Of a stretch of 64,000 nt of DNA, positions 17,469 to 27,452 are shown one piece after another. Every line of letters starts with the position of its first letter. The stretch's first letter is position 1. The stretch is taken from NCBI RefSeq assembly GCF_016587355.1, contig NZ_BNJF01000002.1, forward strand, positions 1,426,001-1,490,000. The letters are read 5' to 3'. The DNA is from Ktedonospora formicarum (GTDB taxonomy: Bacteria > Chloroflexota > Ktedonobacteria > Ktedonobacterales > Ktedonobacteraceae). Position numbers and translations under genes: made by a program. The notes beneath the pieces are model-generated. The model did not search any database and was not told the DNA's origin. It saw nothing but the letters and a program-made list of their open reading frames with translations.

Positions 17469-17876
17469 CTAGTCGTCAAAGCCACGATAGATCCCATCAT
17501 CGTCAGCACTCTCCGCAAATTCCCAAAAGAACATGTTTGCAATCGACAGATTATTCTCAACACCCCACATTTCAGAGGGAATAACACGAAAGGTACGACC
17601 AGGCTCTTCCCACAAGTCCACAACGAGGATGGGGTGCTCTTCATGTGAAATCGTTATGGTATCGACGATGAAGACAAAGCCTACATCCTTCTTCGCGTGT
17701 TCGACGATCTCCTCTACAGTGATCTCTTCAAGTGCTGAGTCGCTGACGAAAGTAACGTTAGCCTGGAAGTCACCGACGGGCTCTTCGATGAGTGCACAAA
17801 CCATCCGCCATACACTCTCATCCGAAAAATCGGTTCGTAATACTGTAGACTCTTCCATTTCTGAGATGTTTTTCAT
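17469..17876 (-). CDS. DUF6924-like protein
   Basis: This 135-residue acidic protein has LRTDFSDESVWRMVCALIEE near the start and FQANVTFVSD shortly after, the opening I associate with DUF6924. Further on are VDLWEEPGRTFRVIP and a C-terminal NNLSIANMFFWEFAES typical of small cytosolic proteins in actinobacteria and Chloroflexota. Function is unknown. I chose ATG 17876 because a GCGAGGA lies ten bases upstream; the upstream in-frame extension to 17972 overlaps a structured leader and looks non-coding. Confidence 0.7.
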   Translation of the reverse strand: MKNISEMEESTVLRTDFSDESVWRMVCALIEEPVGDFQANVTFVSDSALEEITVEEIVEHAKKDVGFVFIVDTITISHEEHPILVVDLWEEPGRTFRVIPSEMWGVENNLSIANMFFWEFAESADDDGIYRGFDD

Positions 17877-17885
17877 TATAGCGTG

Positions 17886-17940
17886 TCCTCGCAATAGCTG
17901 CGAGGAATGCGTAGCAATACCTGCAGGTATTCGGCATTCC
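17886..17940 (-). promoter_or_regulatory. Structured 5' leader with sequestered ribosome-binding site
   Basis: Reading on the minus strand, GGAATGC...GCATTCC (17940-17934 with 17910-17904) encloses a perfect 16-base palindrome AATACCTGCAGGTATT (17916-17931). Then TCCTCGCA (17906-17899) and TGCGAGGA (17893-17886) pair around a 5-base loop. The second arm of this hairpin contains the GAGGA ribosome-binding sequence of the gene starting at 17876. The two structures compete for a couple of bases at 17904-17906, so alternative folds are possible. Confidence 0.5.
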
Positions 17941-18178
17941 CCCTGTACGAATGGGAGGTGAAGTGCTCTCACAGTCTATCAGACTGCGATGAGGCATGCG
18001 ATTTACACCTCTTGTGGGGGAGTATACCAGATGGAAAGCGCTTTTCCCAGGAACGCTTGTAGCGCTCGTAGTCGCATTGAAGAGTCACCTTTGCCTGATG
18101 AGTCATGCCTACCTCCGTCTGATCCTCACTCCCAGGGTATCAAATGAGCTTTGACAAAGCACTTTTTGCTTAAAATGC

Positions 18179-19479
18179 CTATGAACTCTTCTTGCGCGAA
18201 GTGAAGAGATTGACAGAACGTAAAGCAGTTTTTGTAAGTGCGCGGCCAACGGAATTTTCCATCACAATCATCTCCAACGATTGCTTTGAACTCTTGACGG
18301 CGGCAAAACTGTAGTGGAGCATTTCGGTGACGTACTCTTTAAGAGTTCCAGACATGGTTTTCTCTTGTCTTGCTACTGCGATCAGTTTCTGGCAAAGCAA
18401 CTGAGCATCTCTGAGGGCCGTGTTACCTCCGATCCCGCGCGTGGGAGGCATACTATGAATAGCGTCGCCGAGCAGTGTGATGTTTTGGCTTTCCCAGGGC
18501 GCAATGGTTGTAGCGATGCGCAAGGGCGTTGCGATAACTGTGCTCTGATCTGTCAGGCTAACTAGGTGTCGCAGCGTCGGATGCCAATCGCCTATCATGT
18601 CCTGAGCTATCTGGAGCAGCTCGCCTCCTGGCAGTTGTTGCAGATCTCTTTGCATTGGGTAGTTCTTCTGTCTTGTGAGGAAAGCCCAGAAGTAATAATC
18701 GTTGGTATTCTCGAACAGCGTGCTGGCCTCCCCCAGCAAGGCTTCCTCGTTGGCCCCAATCATGCCCCAGATCCGCTCCCCGGCCTTGCTACTGAGGTTG
18801 TGGACGGCAGAGAAGAAGCCACGTCCTTTGGGTCCAAGCACAATGGTTGCCCAATCGAGCTGGTTAGCGACGAGCAGTGAGTGGACCTCGGGGTCAGGGC
18901 CACTTTGCCCATGATAGCTACTGTCCCGGTCTCAACGCGTTGGGCCTGGGGCAGGAATTGCTGGCGGACACGGGAATTGCCCCCATCGGCTGCTACCAGT
19001 AGATCGCCTGTCGCGCTTGAGCCATCCGCAAAGAAAGCGGTCACCGATCCATCAGCGTTTTCTTGATAGTGTGAGTAGCATTTATCGAGCTGGATAACAT
19101 CATCCAGTTCCGCCAGTAGCACCTGGCGCAGGGTGATGCGACTGACCGAGCGAGATGATTCAAGCAGATTGTTCTGTTTGGTCAAATCTACGGCAAATTC
19201 CATCAGATGATTGAGTTGCTCATCACTCATCAGCAGGCCCGTGCCCGCGCTCCCGGTGGTCTTGATGTAGGCGTCGAAAAGATGAGGAGGCAGGCAGTCG
19301 TGCAGAGCGCGATTGCCCATTGCCTCGATATGGATGCGGTACCCCTGTAAGCGTTCGTTGTGGGTCCGATCACGTTCATAAACAGCAACGCTGATGCCCG
19401 CTTTTCTGAGTCCCTGAGCCAGGCAAAGTCCGCCCAGACCGCCACCAATAACCATGACGTGAAAAGATTTCTGAGACAT
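18179..19479 (-). pseudogene. FAD-dependent monooxygenase, frameshifted
   Basis: The N-terminal part (19479 down to about 18890) has VMVIGGGLGGLCLAQGL (FAD dinucleotide motif), VYERD and LLVAADGGNSRVRQQ. The C-terminal part (about 18890 to 18179, in another frame) resumes with LGPKGRGFF and contains NITLLGDAIHSMPPTRGIG, the second FAD motif. Shifting one base in a CCCC run near 18890 restores continuity through VHSLLVANQLDWATIV. The product would be a PHBH-fold hydroxylase of roughly 430 residues. One homopolymer error or a single-base mutation explains it. It follows a MalT-type regulator remnant on the same strand. Confidence 0.8.
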
Positions 19480-19610
19480 GTATGAAACCCCTATATGTGT
19501 ACTTATGTCCATTTTTACTCTCGAGCGGCATCGTGTGTTCTCGTTGTCTAGAGTATAGTTTCAGCGCAGGGTGAGGCGTGTCACCCACAGGGGTGAATCA
19601 AGGGGTGAAA

Positions 19611-21668
19611 CTAGAGGTCAAGCTGGCGAGCAATTTCGACCGCCTCAAAGCGGTTGGTCACATGGAGCTTCTGATAGAGGCGCTGCAAATGCGTTTTGAC
19701 AGTATTGAGGCTGATTACCAGGTGCTCGGCAATCTCCTGTCGCTCCATACCGTTTGCGAGCAGGCGTAAGATTTGCCGTTCTTGCGGGCTTAATGAGGCA
19801 AGCAAGGTAGCAAGGTCAGAAGATGGTATATTGGGATGCACCTGCCTGCTGTCAAAGGCTTGTAGAATAGAACGGATATAGGTCTGAAGCGATTTTTCGC
19901 GCGTAGTATTGAGCTGTGCAGAGAACAGCGAGGCGACAATCTCCCCTTCATCGAGGAACAAACGCAGGTAATGTTCGGAATACGCAAGCTGGATAACCTC
20001 ACTGAACTGCTTTCTGGCCTCCTGGGGCTGTTTCCGTTGAAAATAGGCAAGGCTCAGTAAAAGATCAATCTCAAGTATGCTGCGCAGGCGTTCGTTCGAC
20101 ACAGCCTCTTCCTGCCAGGGCTTGAGCAGAGTCACTACGTCCTGGGCTGCGCCGTTGTGTAAAAGCAAGCGAGCCCGCATCAATACCTCTCGCTCTTGCT
20201 GAAATCGCGAAATGGAGGGGGGAGTCTCGTCGGTAAGTGAACTGAGCCAGCGTTGAACAGAGGCGGTATCACCTGCGGAGAACGCGCAGTTCGTCAGCCA
20301 GAGTGAGACCTCGCGATATTGCTGCAGAAATTGGGTGGGATCGAGGTGAATCAATAAGGCCTGGAGCATTTTAATAGCCTCTTGTCTCTTGTCATAGGCA
20401 GCAGCAATCCTCGCTAGAAGCAACGTTGCCTGGACTTGCAAGAGCCGATCATTGATGGAGGTGCTGATCGCCAGCGCTTGCTTTGCTTGTTGTTCTGCCT
20501 TGGTCAAGTGATTATGTTCATAAGCGAGCTGTGCCATTCCTGCCAGTGCTCTGGCCTGGTCATTCGAGCCCTCTCTCGCTTCACGCAGAACCGTTTGAAA
20601 GAGTTCTTCAGCCCTGGAGAGTAGTCCCTGTTCAATGCAGAGTTCTCCCAGAAGCAGCCTGAGCACGATGGCTCCTTCCTGTTCTTGTGTATCTCCAAAT
20701 GTAGAAATCCCTGAGAGCATGGCCTGATAGGCGGATTGAAAATGCCCGAGCCAGCGAGCTTCTAGGGCCAGCGTTGACTGGCAGATCACACGCCAGATGG
20801 ATTGTTGCGGTGAAAGAATATCAAGCGCCTTGTGTGCGTCAGGTGCTGCCTGTGAGATCTTCCCTTGACGAATGAAGATCATAGCGCGCAAGGCATAGAC
20901 CTCGGCCAGGGATGTGATCTGCTGTTGGGCTTGCCATTGATCTTCAGCATATTGCAAGAGTCTCATAACGTGGATAAAGGTTGATGCTTCGAGTTGATCC
21001 GAGTTTGAACTGAATGTGAGAGCGGAGGCATATACAAAGCAGAGTCGCGGTGAAGTAGCAAGAAGATCTCCGGGCACTAGTTGCAGCCAGCGTTTAATGG
21101 CATAGATGTACTCACGAAACGTGTTAAAGGGTTCTAGTAATCGCTCAAGCAGTGTAAGGACATCTGTGTAGGCGCGGCGTTGGAGCGCTAGCACGATAGC
21201 TTCTTCCAGCATTCCATTGTGCTCAAACCAGCTTTGTGCTCGCTGCAGACAGAGCGAGAAGCGCGCTTCCCCCAGACAGCGCCGGGCCTCTTTTTGCATC
21301 GCCTCAGCAAAGGATGTATGATAGCGATACCAGCCTTCCGAACCTGGAAGCGCCTGGAGAAACAGACCAGTGTGCTCAATCTCTGTCAGGATCTGCTCAC
21401 TCCCCGTGTTTTCAGTGACACTATCGCAAAGAGGTGCGCAGAGCCGCTGAAGAATACTGGTCTGAAGTAGAAATGCTTGTATGCTTGCAGGCTGTGCGTT
21501 CAGGACCTCCGTAATAAAGTAATCGAGCAGATAGTGGTGGCGACCTGTAAAGGAAGAGAGAAATTGCTGTACATCGTCAAGATGAGTATGATCCTGGAAA
21601 CCAAGCGTGAAGAGTCGTAGTCCCGCAGCCCATCCTTCAAGCTGTTCATCTTGACTTATCCTACACTG
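19611..21668 (-). pseudogene. MalT/LuxR-type ATP-dependent regulator lacking its N-terminus
   Basis: The frame is open from 21668 and contains recognisable MalT-family sequence from its first codons (LEGWAAGLRLF, then HHYLLDYFITEVLNAQ and a winged-helix-like QTSILQRLC). These lie before the first possible start, the ATG at 21299. TPR-like repeats follow, then a LuxR HTH (LASLSPQERQILRLLANGME and ISLNTVKTHLQRLYQKL). The ATPase module that should precede is absent, and TAA is at 21669-21671. So this is a 5'-truncated gene; a 562-residue remnant from 21299 might still be translated. It is upstream of the frameshifted FAD monooxygenase, its probable former target. Confidence 0.75.
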
Positions 21669-21783
21669 TTATCGTGTTGTATTTAGTGTAGCAGGAAGGG
21701 GTATCGTTTGGCAACTGACGCATCACCTGAGGTTTGCGTCAAGTTGTCCCCTTGGGAAAAACCTGGGCGACCACGCAAGGCTT

Positions 21784-22199
21784 ATGTGTGCATCCAGACT
21801 ATTCTCGTCCTTCGTATTGATCCAGAGAAAAAGGACATCGCTGCACCTCTCCCTTGCATCTGGCGGAGGGGACGGCTGTAAACCGTGTAGCCTAGCTGAC
21901 CTTCATATACGTCAAGTCGAAGTTCCGTTCCCAATGCTCTCAGCCAGAAGAGATCTCCCAGCGAGCAGTGATGGTTCTGCCGCCTGGGTGAAAGTTGCCT
22001 ATAAAGCGTTGCCAGAAGCCTGGGGCCCGTCTCCATTGTTTCCACTGACCATTCTAATCGGGGTCCCAACATAAAAACCTTCTATGTATGAGACCTCGTC
22101 AGCACATCCCTTACCCAATGTGAGTGCCACTTTGGGATTGTACGTAAAGCCTGGCATAAGTTGAAAGCCGATCGGCATGCGCAGGAGAGTCTTGAACAC
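21784..22199 (-). pseudogene. Unrecognised decayed coding stretch
   Basis: Two minus-strand frames look protein-like in succession: MPIGFQLMPGFTYNPKVALT followed by YIEGFYVGTPI (22199-21999), then after a frame change GDLFWLRALGTELRLDVYEG (about 21960-21870). I do not recognise the family. The stretch separates the truncated MalT-type gene from the CPBP locus, and could be debris left by the event that removed the MalT N-terminus. Confidence 0.25.
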
Positions 22200-22228
22200 A
22201 ATAGAGGCTCTTGGATTATAAAGTATGT

Positions 22229-22261
22229 GAGCCTTTCAATTTTACCAAGATTGAAAGGCTC
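22229..22261. repeat. Perfect 12-bp hairpin
   Basis: GAGCCTTTCAAT (22229-22240) and ATTGAAAGGCTC (22250-22261) pair perfectly around tttaccaag. There is no U-tract on either side. It stands alone in the 420-base gap between decayed sequence and the CPBP gene; no gene is visible at 22262-22621. Confidence 0.5.
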
Positions 22262-22621
22262 CTGATGGTCGTACTATTTATCAGACAAGGCTGAAGGCAT
22301 GCGTGTAGAGCATGTCATCCCGAAATTGCCTGTCATCCGTTTTGACAAGGGAGAAGGTATAATTCACAGGTGTCCAGCAGTCCAACGATTTGTTACATCG
22401 AAAAACTGCTCTAGATGCGACAGGTTACGCTCAGGTAATGTAAATTCGAAGAGTCTGCATACCACTTTTTCACTAACTTACAAGGAAAACGGGCGAGATG
22501 GCTTCACTCTGTTTTCCCCTTAATGACTCTGCATACAGGCGAGAGGAAAAAAGTTACTCTATGATGCGTAGGGCAACTTTTCCGCGTATCGTGATGCTCA
22601 CCAGCCCTATCGAGTCCTCTC

Positions 22622-23560
22622 TCAATATTCCCTCTCCCCATCAACAGAGGTGAGGAATGCCACCCTGTTTTCAATAGCTGATTTCTCATCGCCCGGAAGA
22701 ATTGTCTCGTTAGGTTTGTAGGAAAGCGTCCCTCTTGTCAGAATGATGATGAGAAGCGCCACTCCCCCAAAGCCGATAGCAGTGGCAAACGAGGGAACCA
22801 CGGCATTTACCTTCCCAAAGAGTTGGTCTAGATCATGTCCATTGAGAGAGGCAGCAGCATGAAAGAGAGTAGCAATGAGCAGGCTGCCACCTGTATTGTT
22901 CCAGAGCCAGGTATAGCTGACCGATTTCGCTGTCGTCTGAAACAAAAAGAGACAAAACAGGGGCAAGGAAAGCGTGATTGCAGAGCCCATTGGGTTTTGT
23001 GCCGGAATAAGCGATAGCGGTAGATGCCAAATTCCCCATAAGATGCCCAGAACGATCGTTCCTAATAAAGGACCGGCTTGCTTTTGCAAGCGAGGGAGTG
23101 CGAAGCCACGCCATCCTCCCTCTTCCCAATTGAGCGAGAGAGCGAACAGCACGTGCATGAGATACGACCCCAGGAAAGTGGGCAGATTCTGGAGACGTGG
23201 TGTGGAGAAGAGACTGACCGCCAGCGCCAACAACAGTGGGCATCCAAGAAGGATTAAGAGGTACCATTTGAGGGAGACACGCCACTGGATATAGCGCTTG
23301 AGTAAACGGATCACTCCGGGCTTTCCTTCCAACAGGGCTGTTAGGATAAAGGCCGCACCGGTTGGTCCGAGCGGCACCCCCGGTGTGAGGCTTGTTAGAA
23401 GCGGCGGAAGATGATAGGGAAGCAGGCCAATGCCAGACTGGGAAAGGGTAATAGGGAGTTCGAAGAGCCAACTGATCCCAAAGGCAAGGAGGAAGTAAGC
23501 AAGCAGCGAATGATTCTGGAGCCAGGTACGTCTGGGAGAAATATGTGTTGTGCTTAACAT
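22622..23560 (-). CDS. CPBP family intramembrane metalloprotease
   Basis: This 312-residue protein with about eight hydrophobic segments has the CPBP motifs: NWEEGGWRGFALPRLQ (EExxxR) in the middle, GILWGIWHLPLSL (second-motif histidine) and LFHAAASLNGH (third). The polar tail of about 40 residues is unusual. It resembles the variant common in Chloroflexota and Bacillota that sits beside regulators and transporters. It diverges from a NarL-type kinase/regulator pair, repeating the layout at 13.7-17.1 kb. The two CPBP proteins are not close copies: lengths and motif contexts differ. Confidence 0.85.
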   Translation of the reverse strand: MLSTTHISPRRTWLQNHSLLAYFLLAFGISWLFELPITLSQSGIGLLPYHLPPLLTSLTPGVPLGPTGAAFILTALLEGKPGVIRLLKRYIQWRVSLKWYLLILLGCPLLLALAVSLFSTPRLQNLPTFLGSYLMHVLFALSLNWEEGGWRGFALPRLQKQAGPLLGTIVLGILWGIWHLPLSLIPAQNPMGSAITLSLPLFCLFLFQTTAKSVSYTWLWNNTGGSLLIATLFHAAASLNGHDLDQLFGKVNAVVPSFATAIGFGGVALLIIILTRGTLSYKPNETILPGDEKSAIENRVAFLTSVDGEREY

Positions 23561-23875
23561 GCGTTTTCTTCTTTCTCTCTTCGATGAAGCGTACAGCTTG
23601 ATATTCTAGATAGTGAGGAAGGTTCTCTCACGCTCAACAAGTATAGGTAGAAACAGCGAGGAGGATGGAGTGAAAAAAGGGATATTGTGACAGCCTAAAG
23701 AGCCATTTTTAAGAAATGATGTTGCTAGAGGTGAAGAACCAATCATCCTATGCCTATTGATCCTGACGCTGTGACGAATGGCATATTGTGCGCTTGCTCC
23801 TTTTCATCTATGCTTGTTTCAAAACAAGCTGTATGGGCCAGGCTGGCTATAGACTCGAAAGGTGAATACTCCAGG

Positions 23876-25231
23876 ATGCAAGAAATGGTATCGTCACGCA
23901 GATCAATGCGATTTCCCGAACAGAGGCGACTTCTTTGGTGGCTGGCTCCCAAACCGTTCGATTGGGTGTCCTCTTCCCTCTATCTTGGCATCTTGGGCAT
24001 TTCCTTCTTCAAGCTGGGAATCAGATGTTCTTGTGTTTCTCAGGCCAGAGCTATAGAACTGACGGTGGCGATCACCATTGTTATCCTGGCTTTGCTCTCA
24101 ATCGATCGCATGGAGTATCGTAGGTATGGAGAGGAAGTTCCGAAGCGAATGGCCAGCATCTTGTTGATCATCCGTATCCTATTGATTGAAGGGGCGGTCC
24201 AACTTGAGCGCTTCTACCTCCTTCCCCTCAACTATGCTGACATACTGTATTTGATCCCGCCTTACCTGGCCACGCTCTCTTTTGGGCACAGGATTGGCTT
24301 CTGGATAGCTCTCCTTGCTGGGGGCGTCTATTTTGGTCAGGAAACGCTCTTTTCATTCCACTGGTATACCAATCTGGGTAGCCTCTGGACGGCTACCCTC
24401 TTCTGCTTCGCTCTGGTATTTTTGCTGACCATGGCACGAACAGTCACCCAGGAAAAAGCCAGCCGTATGCAGGCAGAACAGTTACTGCAAGAGATCGCAT
24501 GTTCCCATCAACAACTCACCGTTTATGCTGAGCAGGTGGCTGAACTTGCTACGCTCAAGGAGCGCAATCGAATTGCTCGTGACATTCACGATGGCCTTGG
24601 ACACTCCCTCATGGCCATCACTGTCCAGTTGGAAAAAGCGCTGGTCTATCATGAAGTGTCCTCTCAGGAAACCATTCAGGCGGTTCGGGCGGCGAAACAG
24701 GTGGCCAAAGAAGCGCTCCAGGAGGTGCGTGGTTCTGTACGTGCGCTCCGATTGAACCAGGAAGACTTTTCCTGCGTCAGGGGTATGACCTTCTTGATCC
24801 AACAGTTGTACACGAGCCAGTTCGCCGTGGACTACCACACTATGGGAGATGAAGCTGACTTTTCCCAGGAAATACGCCTGACCCTCTATCGAGTAGCTCA
24901 GGAAGCCTTTACGAATATTCAGAAGCATGCTCATGCGGAAAAGATCGAGGTGATGCTCCAGTTTGATAAACAAGAAGCTCGCCTGCAGATATGCGATAAT
25001 GGATGGGGATTTAATCCAGAACTTGTCCAGCGAAAAGTGGCAGAAAGCACATCTGGCTATGGCTTACAAGGGATGCGGGAACGAATAGCCCTGGTCAGTG
25101 GACATTTCCATCTGGACAGTTCCCCTGGTCACGGAACCCATCTGTTAGTGACTCTACCCAAAGCAGGTTCGGCTACGCATCAAAGCGAGCATATCCAAAC
25201 AGAAAAGAATGGGTATGATGATGAAGCTTAG
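23876..25231 (+). CDS. NarL-type sensor histidine kinase
   Basis: This protein of about 451 residues has membrane helices over residues 30-190, a coiled coil, HisKA_3 with H238 in RNRIARDIHDGLGHSL, and a HATPase domain with AFTNIQKHAHA, ICDNGWGF and GYGLQGMRERI. I set the start at ATG 23876; an in-frame ATG at 23750 would add 42 residues with little family character. The input domain has six helices or so and no extracellular loop of note, as in membrane-sensing kinases of the DesK/LiaS type. It overlaps the response regulator by 23 bases. Confidence 0.88.
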   Translation: MQEMVSSRRSMRFPEQRRLLWWLAPKPFDWVSSSLYLGILGISFFKLGIRCSCVSQARAIELTVAITIVILALLSIDRMEYRRYGEEVPKRMASILLIIRILLIEGAVQLERFYLLPLNYADILYLIPPYLATLSFGHRIGFWIALLAGGVYFGQETLFSFHWYTNLGSLWTATLFCFALVFLLTMARTVTQEKASRMQAEQLLQEIACSHQQLTVYAEQVAELATLKERNRIARDIHDGLGHSLMAITVQLEKALVYHEVSSQETIQAVRAAKQVAKEALQEVRGSVRALRLNQEDFSCVRGMTFLIQQLYTSQFAVDYHTMGDEADFSQEIRLTLYRVAQEAFTNIQKHAHAEKIEVMLQFDKQEARLQICDNGWGFNPELVQRKVAESTSGYGLQGMRERIALVSGHFHLDSSPGHGTHLLVTLPKAGSATHQSEHIQTEKNGYDDEA

Positions 25232-25961
25232 CGAAAGACATGACCCTCCAGTGCGTGTGTTGGTGGTCGATGATCAGCAATTGGTACGTGATGGCATCGC
25301 ATCGCTCTTACAAGTCCAGGACAGCATAGAAGTTCTGGCAACAGCCGCCAATGGACAGGAGGCGCTTGAGGCTGCTCTTCACTGGCAGCCGAATGTAATC
25401 TTGATGGATATTCGTATGCCAATTATGGATGGCGTGTTAGCAACAATCCAGCTTCGCCGCCAGCTTCCTTCTTGCCACATCCTTATGCTTACGACCTTTG
25501 ACGATGACGAGTACATCCAGGACGCTTTGCAAGCAGGGGCACACGGCTACTTACTCAAAGATATTCCGGCGTCTGACTTGGCTCTGGCAGTTCGTGCAGC
25601 CGCTCAAGGTATCTATCAATTCGACCCATCAATTGCTGGCAAAGTGGTTTCTTCGTTCGTTCCATCGACGAGCAGGAAGGCTAGCGAGATGGAAAATGAT
25701 CCAGGTGATCTTTCCTCTCCCATTTCTACGGGACGACGAGCCAACAGCGCATTCGGGGAGACCAGTCTAGGAGATTTGACGAAGCGCGAGATTGAGATCT
25801 TGCGCTTCATTGCAACAGGCGCAACCAATCGAGAAATTGCTGAGTGTCTGGTGATTAGCGAGGGAACCGTGAAAAATCATCTGTCCAATGTGTTCAGCCG
25901 ACTGGGCCTGCGAGACCGAACGCAAGCCGTGATGTATGCGCGTGAACGCGGTCTTCTCTAA
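25209..25961 (+). CDS. NarL/FixJ-type response regulator with long linker
   Basis: This 250-residue protein has a receiver domain (about 15-130: LVVDDQQ, phospho-acceptor D67 in VILMDIRM, LTTFDDD, YLLKDIP), then a polar linker of about 50 residues (rich in Ser/Pro/Arg) that is longer than usual, and a LuxR-type HTH (about 185-250: LTKREIEILRFIATGATNRE and ISEGTVKNHLSNVFSRLGL). It overlaps the kinase gene by 23 bases, so the two are translationally coupled. The divergent CPBP gene is a plausible target. Confidence 0.94.
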   Translation: MGMMMKLSERHDPPVRVLVVDDQQLVRDGIASLLQVQDSIEVLATAANGQEALEAALHWQPNVILMDIRMPIMDGVLATIQLRRQLPSCHILMLTTFDDDEYIQDALQAGAHGYLLKDIPASDLALAVRAAAQGIYQFDPSIAGKVVSSFVPSTSRKASEMENDPGDLSSPISTGRRANSAFGETSLGDLTKREIEILRFIATGATNREIAECLVISEGTVKNHLSNVFSRLGLRDRTQAVMYARERGLL

Positions 25962-26096
25962 GAGCCTGAAAAAATGAAGCTGGTACGGAAGAATGAAGCT
26001 GACGTTCCAGGCAAAAAGACACACGCCATCATCAGGACATAGAGCCATAAGTATCATTATAGTTCAAGAAACTGGACAGGGCGACTCACTGTTCCG

Positions 26097-27134
26097 CTAT
26101 TTTACAGAAGGAGCATGCAAGCGTTGATAGGTCGTCCACAATGGCTCAAAGCCACACCGGGACCAGAAGTGCGCAGCACTTGGATTGTCAGGATTGTACC
26201 AGAGCAGGTATCCATCCAAGGTCAGAAGCCGCCGCATTTCTGTCCACATGTCAAAAGAGGCTTGCACCAGATGACGACCAACACCTTGCCCACGAGAGGA
26301 TGCGGTCACGCAAACATTATCCAGGCACCCATAATGCCCAGATGGCGTGAAGCCAGGCTCATCCGTGTTTCCGATCTCAACGAGTGTATTCTCCGCCATC
26401 CCAATGACGGCTCCTGCTGCATCTGCTACCAGAACCGCTGGTGCCCCTTCAACGAGACTCCTCCCCTCCCAGATGCACGCCAGCTTTGCACGAAATGCGC
26501 GCAACACACGTGGGCTCTTGCGTACAAAGGGTGTGTAGTGCTCATGAAAGGTGAGTTCTTCCTCGAAGAGAGCCACTAGCGCCTCTTCATCTTCCGGGCG
26601 CGCATGGCGCACCGTGAACGATGACGGCGGATGAGATGCGCTCGGAAGGGGTTCACGACGCAAGGCGCAGACGCTATCAAGAGCAAAACCATGCAAGAGT
26701 AGCAACGGCTCCAGCCAGCGATCATGGCTCGGCCAACGAATCAGCTCACCTGTCGTCCTCTGCACATGCCAAAATGTTGCCAGCGCGAGAAGCCCCATCT
26801 CAGCAACGTCATGAGCATCATCATCCTGTGGATCAGAAAGGACCAATGCCTGAGTGATGCCGTTTCTTGAGGTTAGAAAGGCGTGCAAGAGACTCATCTC
26901 GGGAAGAGGCCAAATGCCTGGTTGCACATATCCACGCACGCGTCCAGATGGTCCCAGGATGACGATGCCATCCTCAAGGCCATGTTGAACCCTGTCTTCC
27001 AGTTCCATCGCGCTCCGTTCAGGATGTAGGCATGGATCAAGTTGCCGTTGACGCTGCTCTTGTCGTTGCCAGAGAGCGACGATAGAAGGAATCGTTGAAG
27101 GGACATCCTTCACAAAAAGCAGAGAATGTGACAT
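26097..27134 (-). CDS. GNAT family N-acetyltransferase
   Basis: This 345-residue protein has a C-terminal acetyltransferase domain (about 185-340). It contains FTVRHARPEDEEALVALFEE, the acetyl-CoA loop VCVTASSRGQGVGRHLVQ (R/Q-x-x-G-x-G/A) and NPSAAHFWSRCGFEPLW. The N-terminal half is a second, degenerate GNAT-like or unknown domain. I chose the ATG at 27134 (MSHSLLFVKD) because AAAGGA lies upstream; a longer frame reaches 27230. The substrate is unknown. The 5' end overlaps a possible small gene. Confidence 0.85.
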   Translation of the reverse strand: MSHSLLFVKDVPSTIPSIVALWQRQEQRQRQLDPCLHPERSAMELEDRVQHGLEDGIVILGPSGRVRGYVQPGIWPLPEMSLLHAFLTSRNGITQALVLSDPQDDDAHDVAEMGLLALATFWHVQRTTGELIRWPSHDRWLEPLLLLHGFALDSVCALRREPLPSASHPPSSFTVRHARPEDEEALVALFEEELTFHEHYTPFVRKSPRVLRAFRAKLACIWEGRSLVEGAPAVLVADAAGAVIGMAENTLVEIGNTDEPGFTPSGHYGCLDNVCVTASSRGQGVGRHLVQASFDMWTEMRRLLTLDGYLLWYNPDNPSAAHFWSRCGFEPLWTTYQRLHAPSVK

Positions 27135-27316
27135 CGTTTGAATCCTTTCGACTGATGCTGTGATTCCAGCGCTGCAGGAGCGCTTGATTGCTCGATAATT
27201 TTGGCCTGCTGCTCCTGGAAGGCTTCCCATTTTGCCTCACTATTAGACAACATACTACATATGGCGGCAATTATCAGGCTGCCACATGCGACTGCAGAAG
27301 CATTATAAGAAGCCAT
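27110..27316 (-). CDS. Possible small membrane peptide upstream of the GNAT gene
   Basis: A 68-residue frame starts at ATG 27316 with GAGGAG ten bases upstream. It has one hydrophobic segment (ASAVACGSLIIAAICSML) followed by a polar helix (EAKWEAFQEQQAKIIEQ), and overlaps the GNAT start by about 25 bases, which would allow coupling. No family is recognised, and it may be chance. Confidence 0.3.
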   Translation of the reverse strand: MASYNASAVACGSLIIAAICSMLSNSEAKWEAFQEQQAKIIEQSSAPAALESQHQSKGFKRCHILCFL

Positions 27317-27452
27317 TGGACAAGCACTCCTCACCATTACTGCCCTGGATGTTCATGGATGGTTTGGCTACTGTGGCTACTGCTCAGGTCCAGACTCACC
27401 TTCCCAGAGAGAAGGATCTTATAGGCCCAATGTTAAGGGAGGCCTCGTGGGA

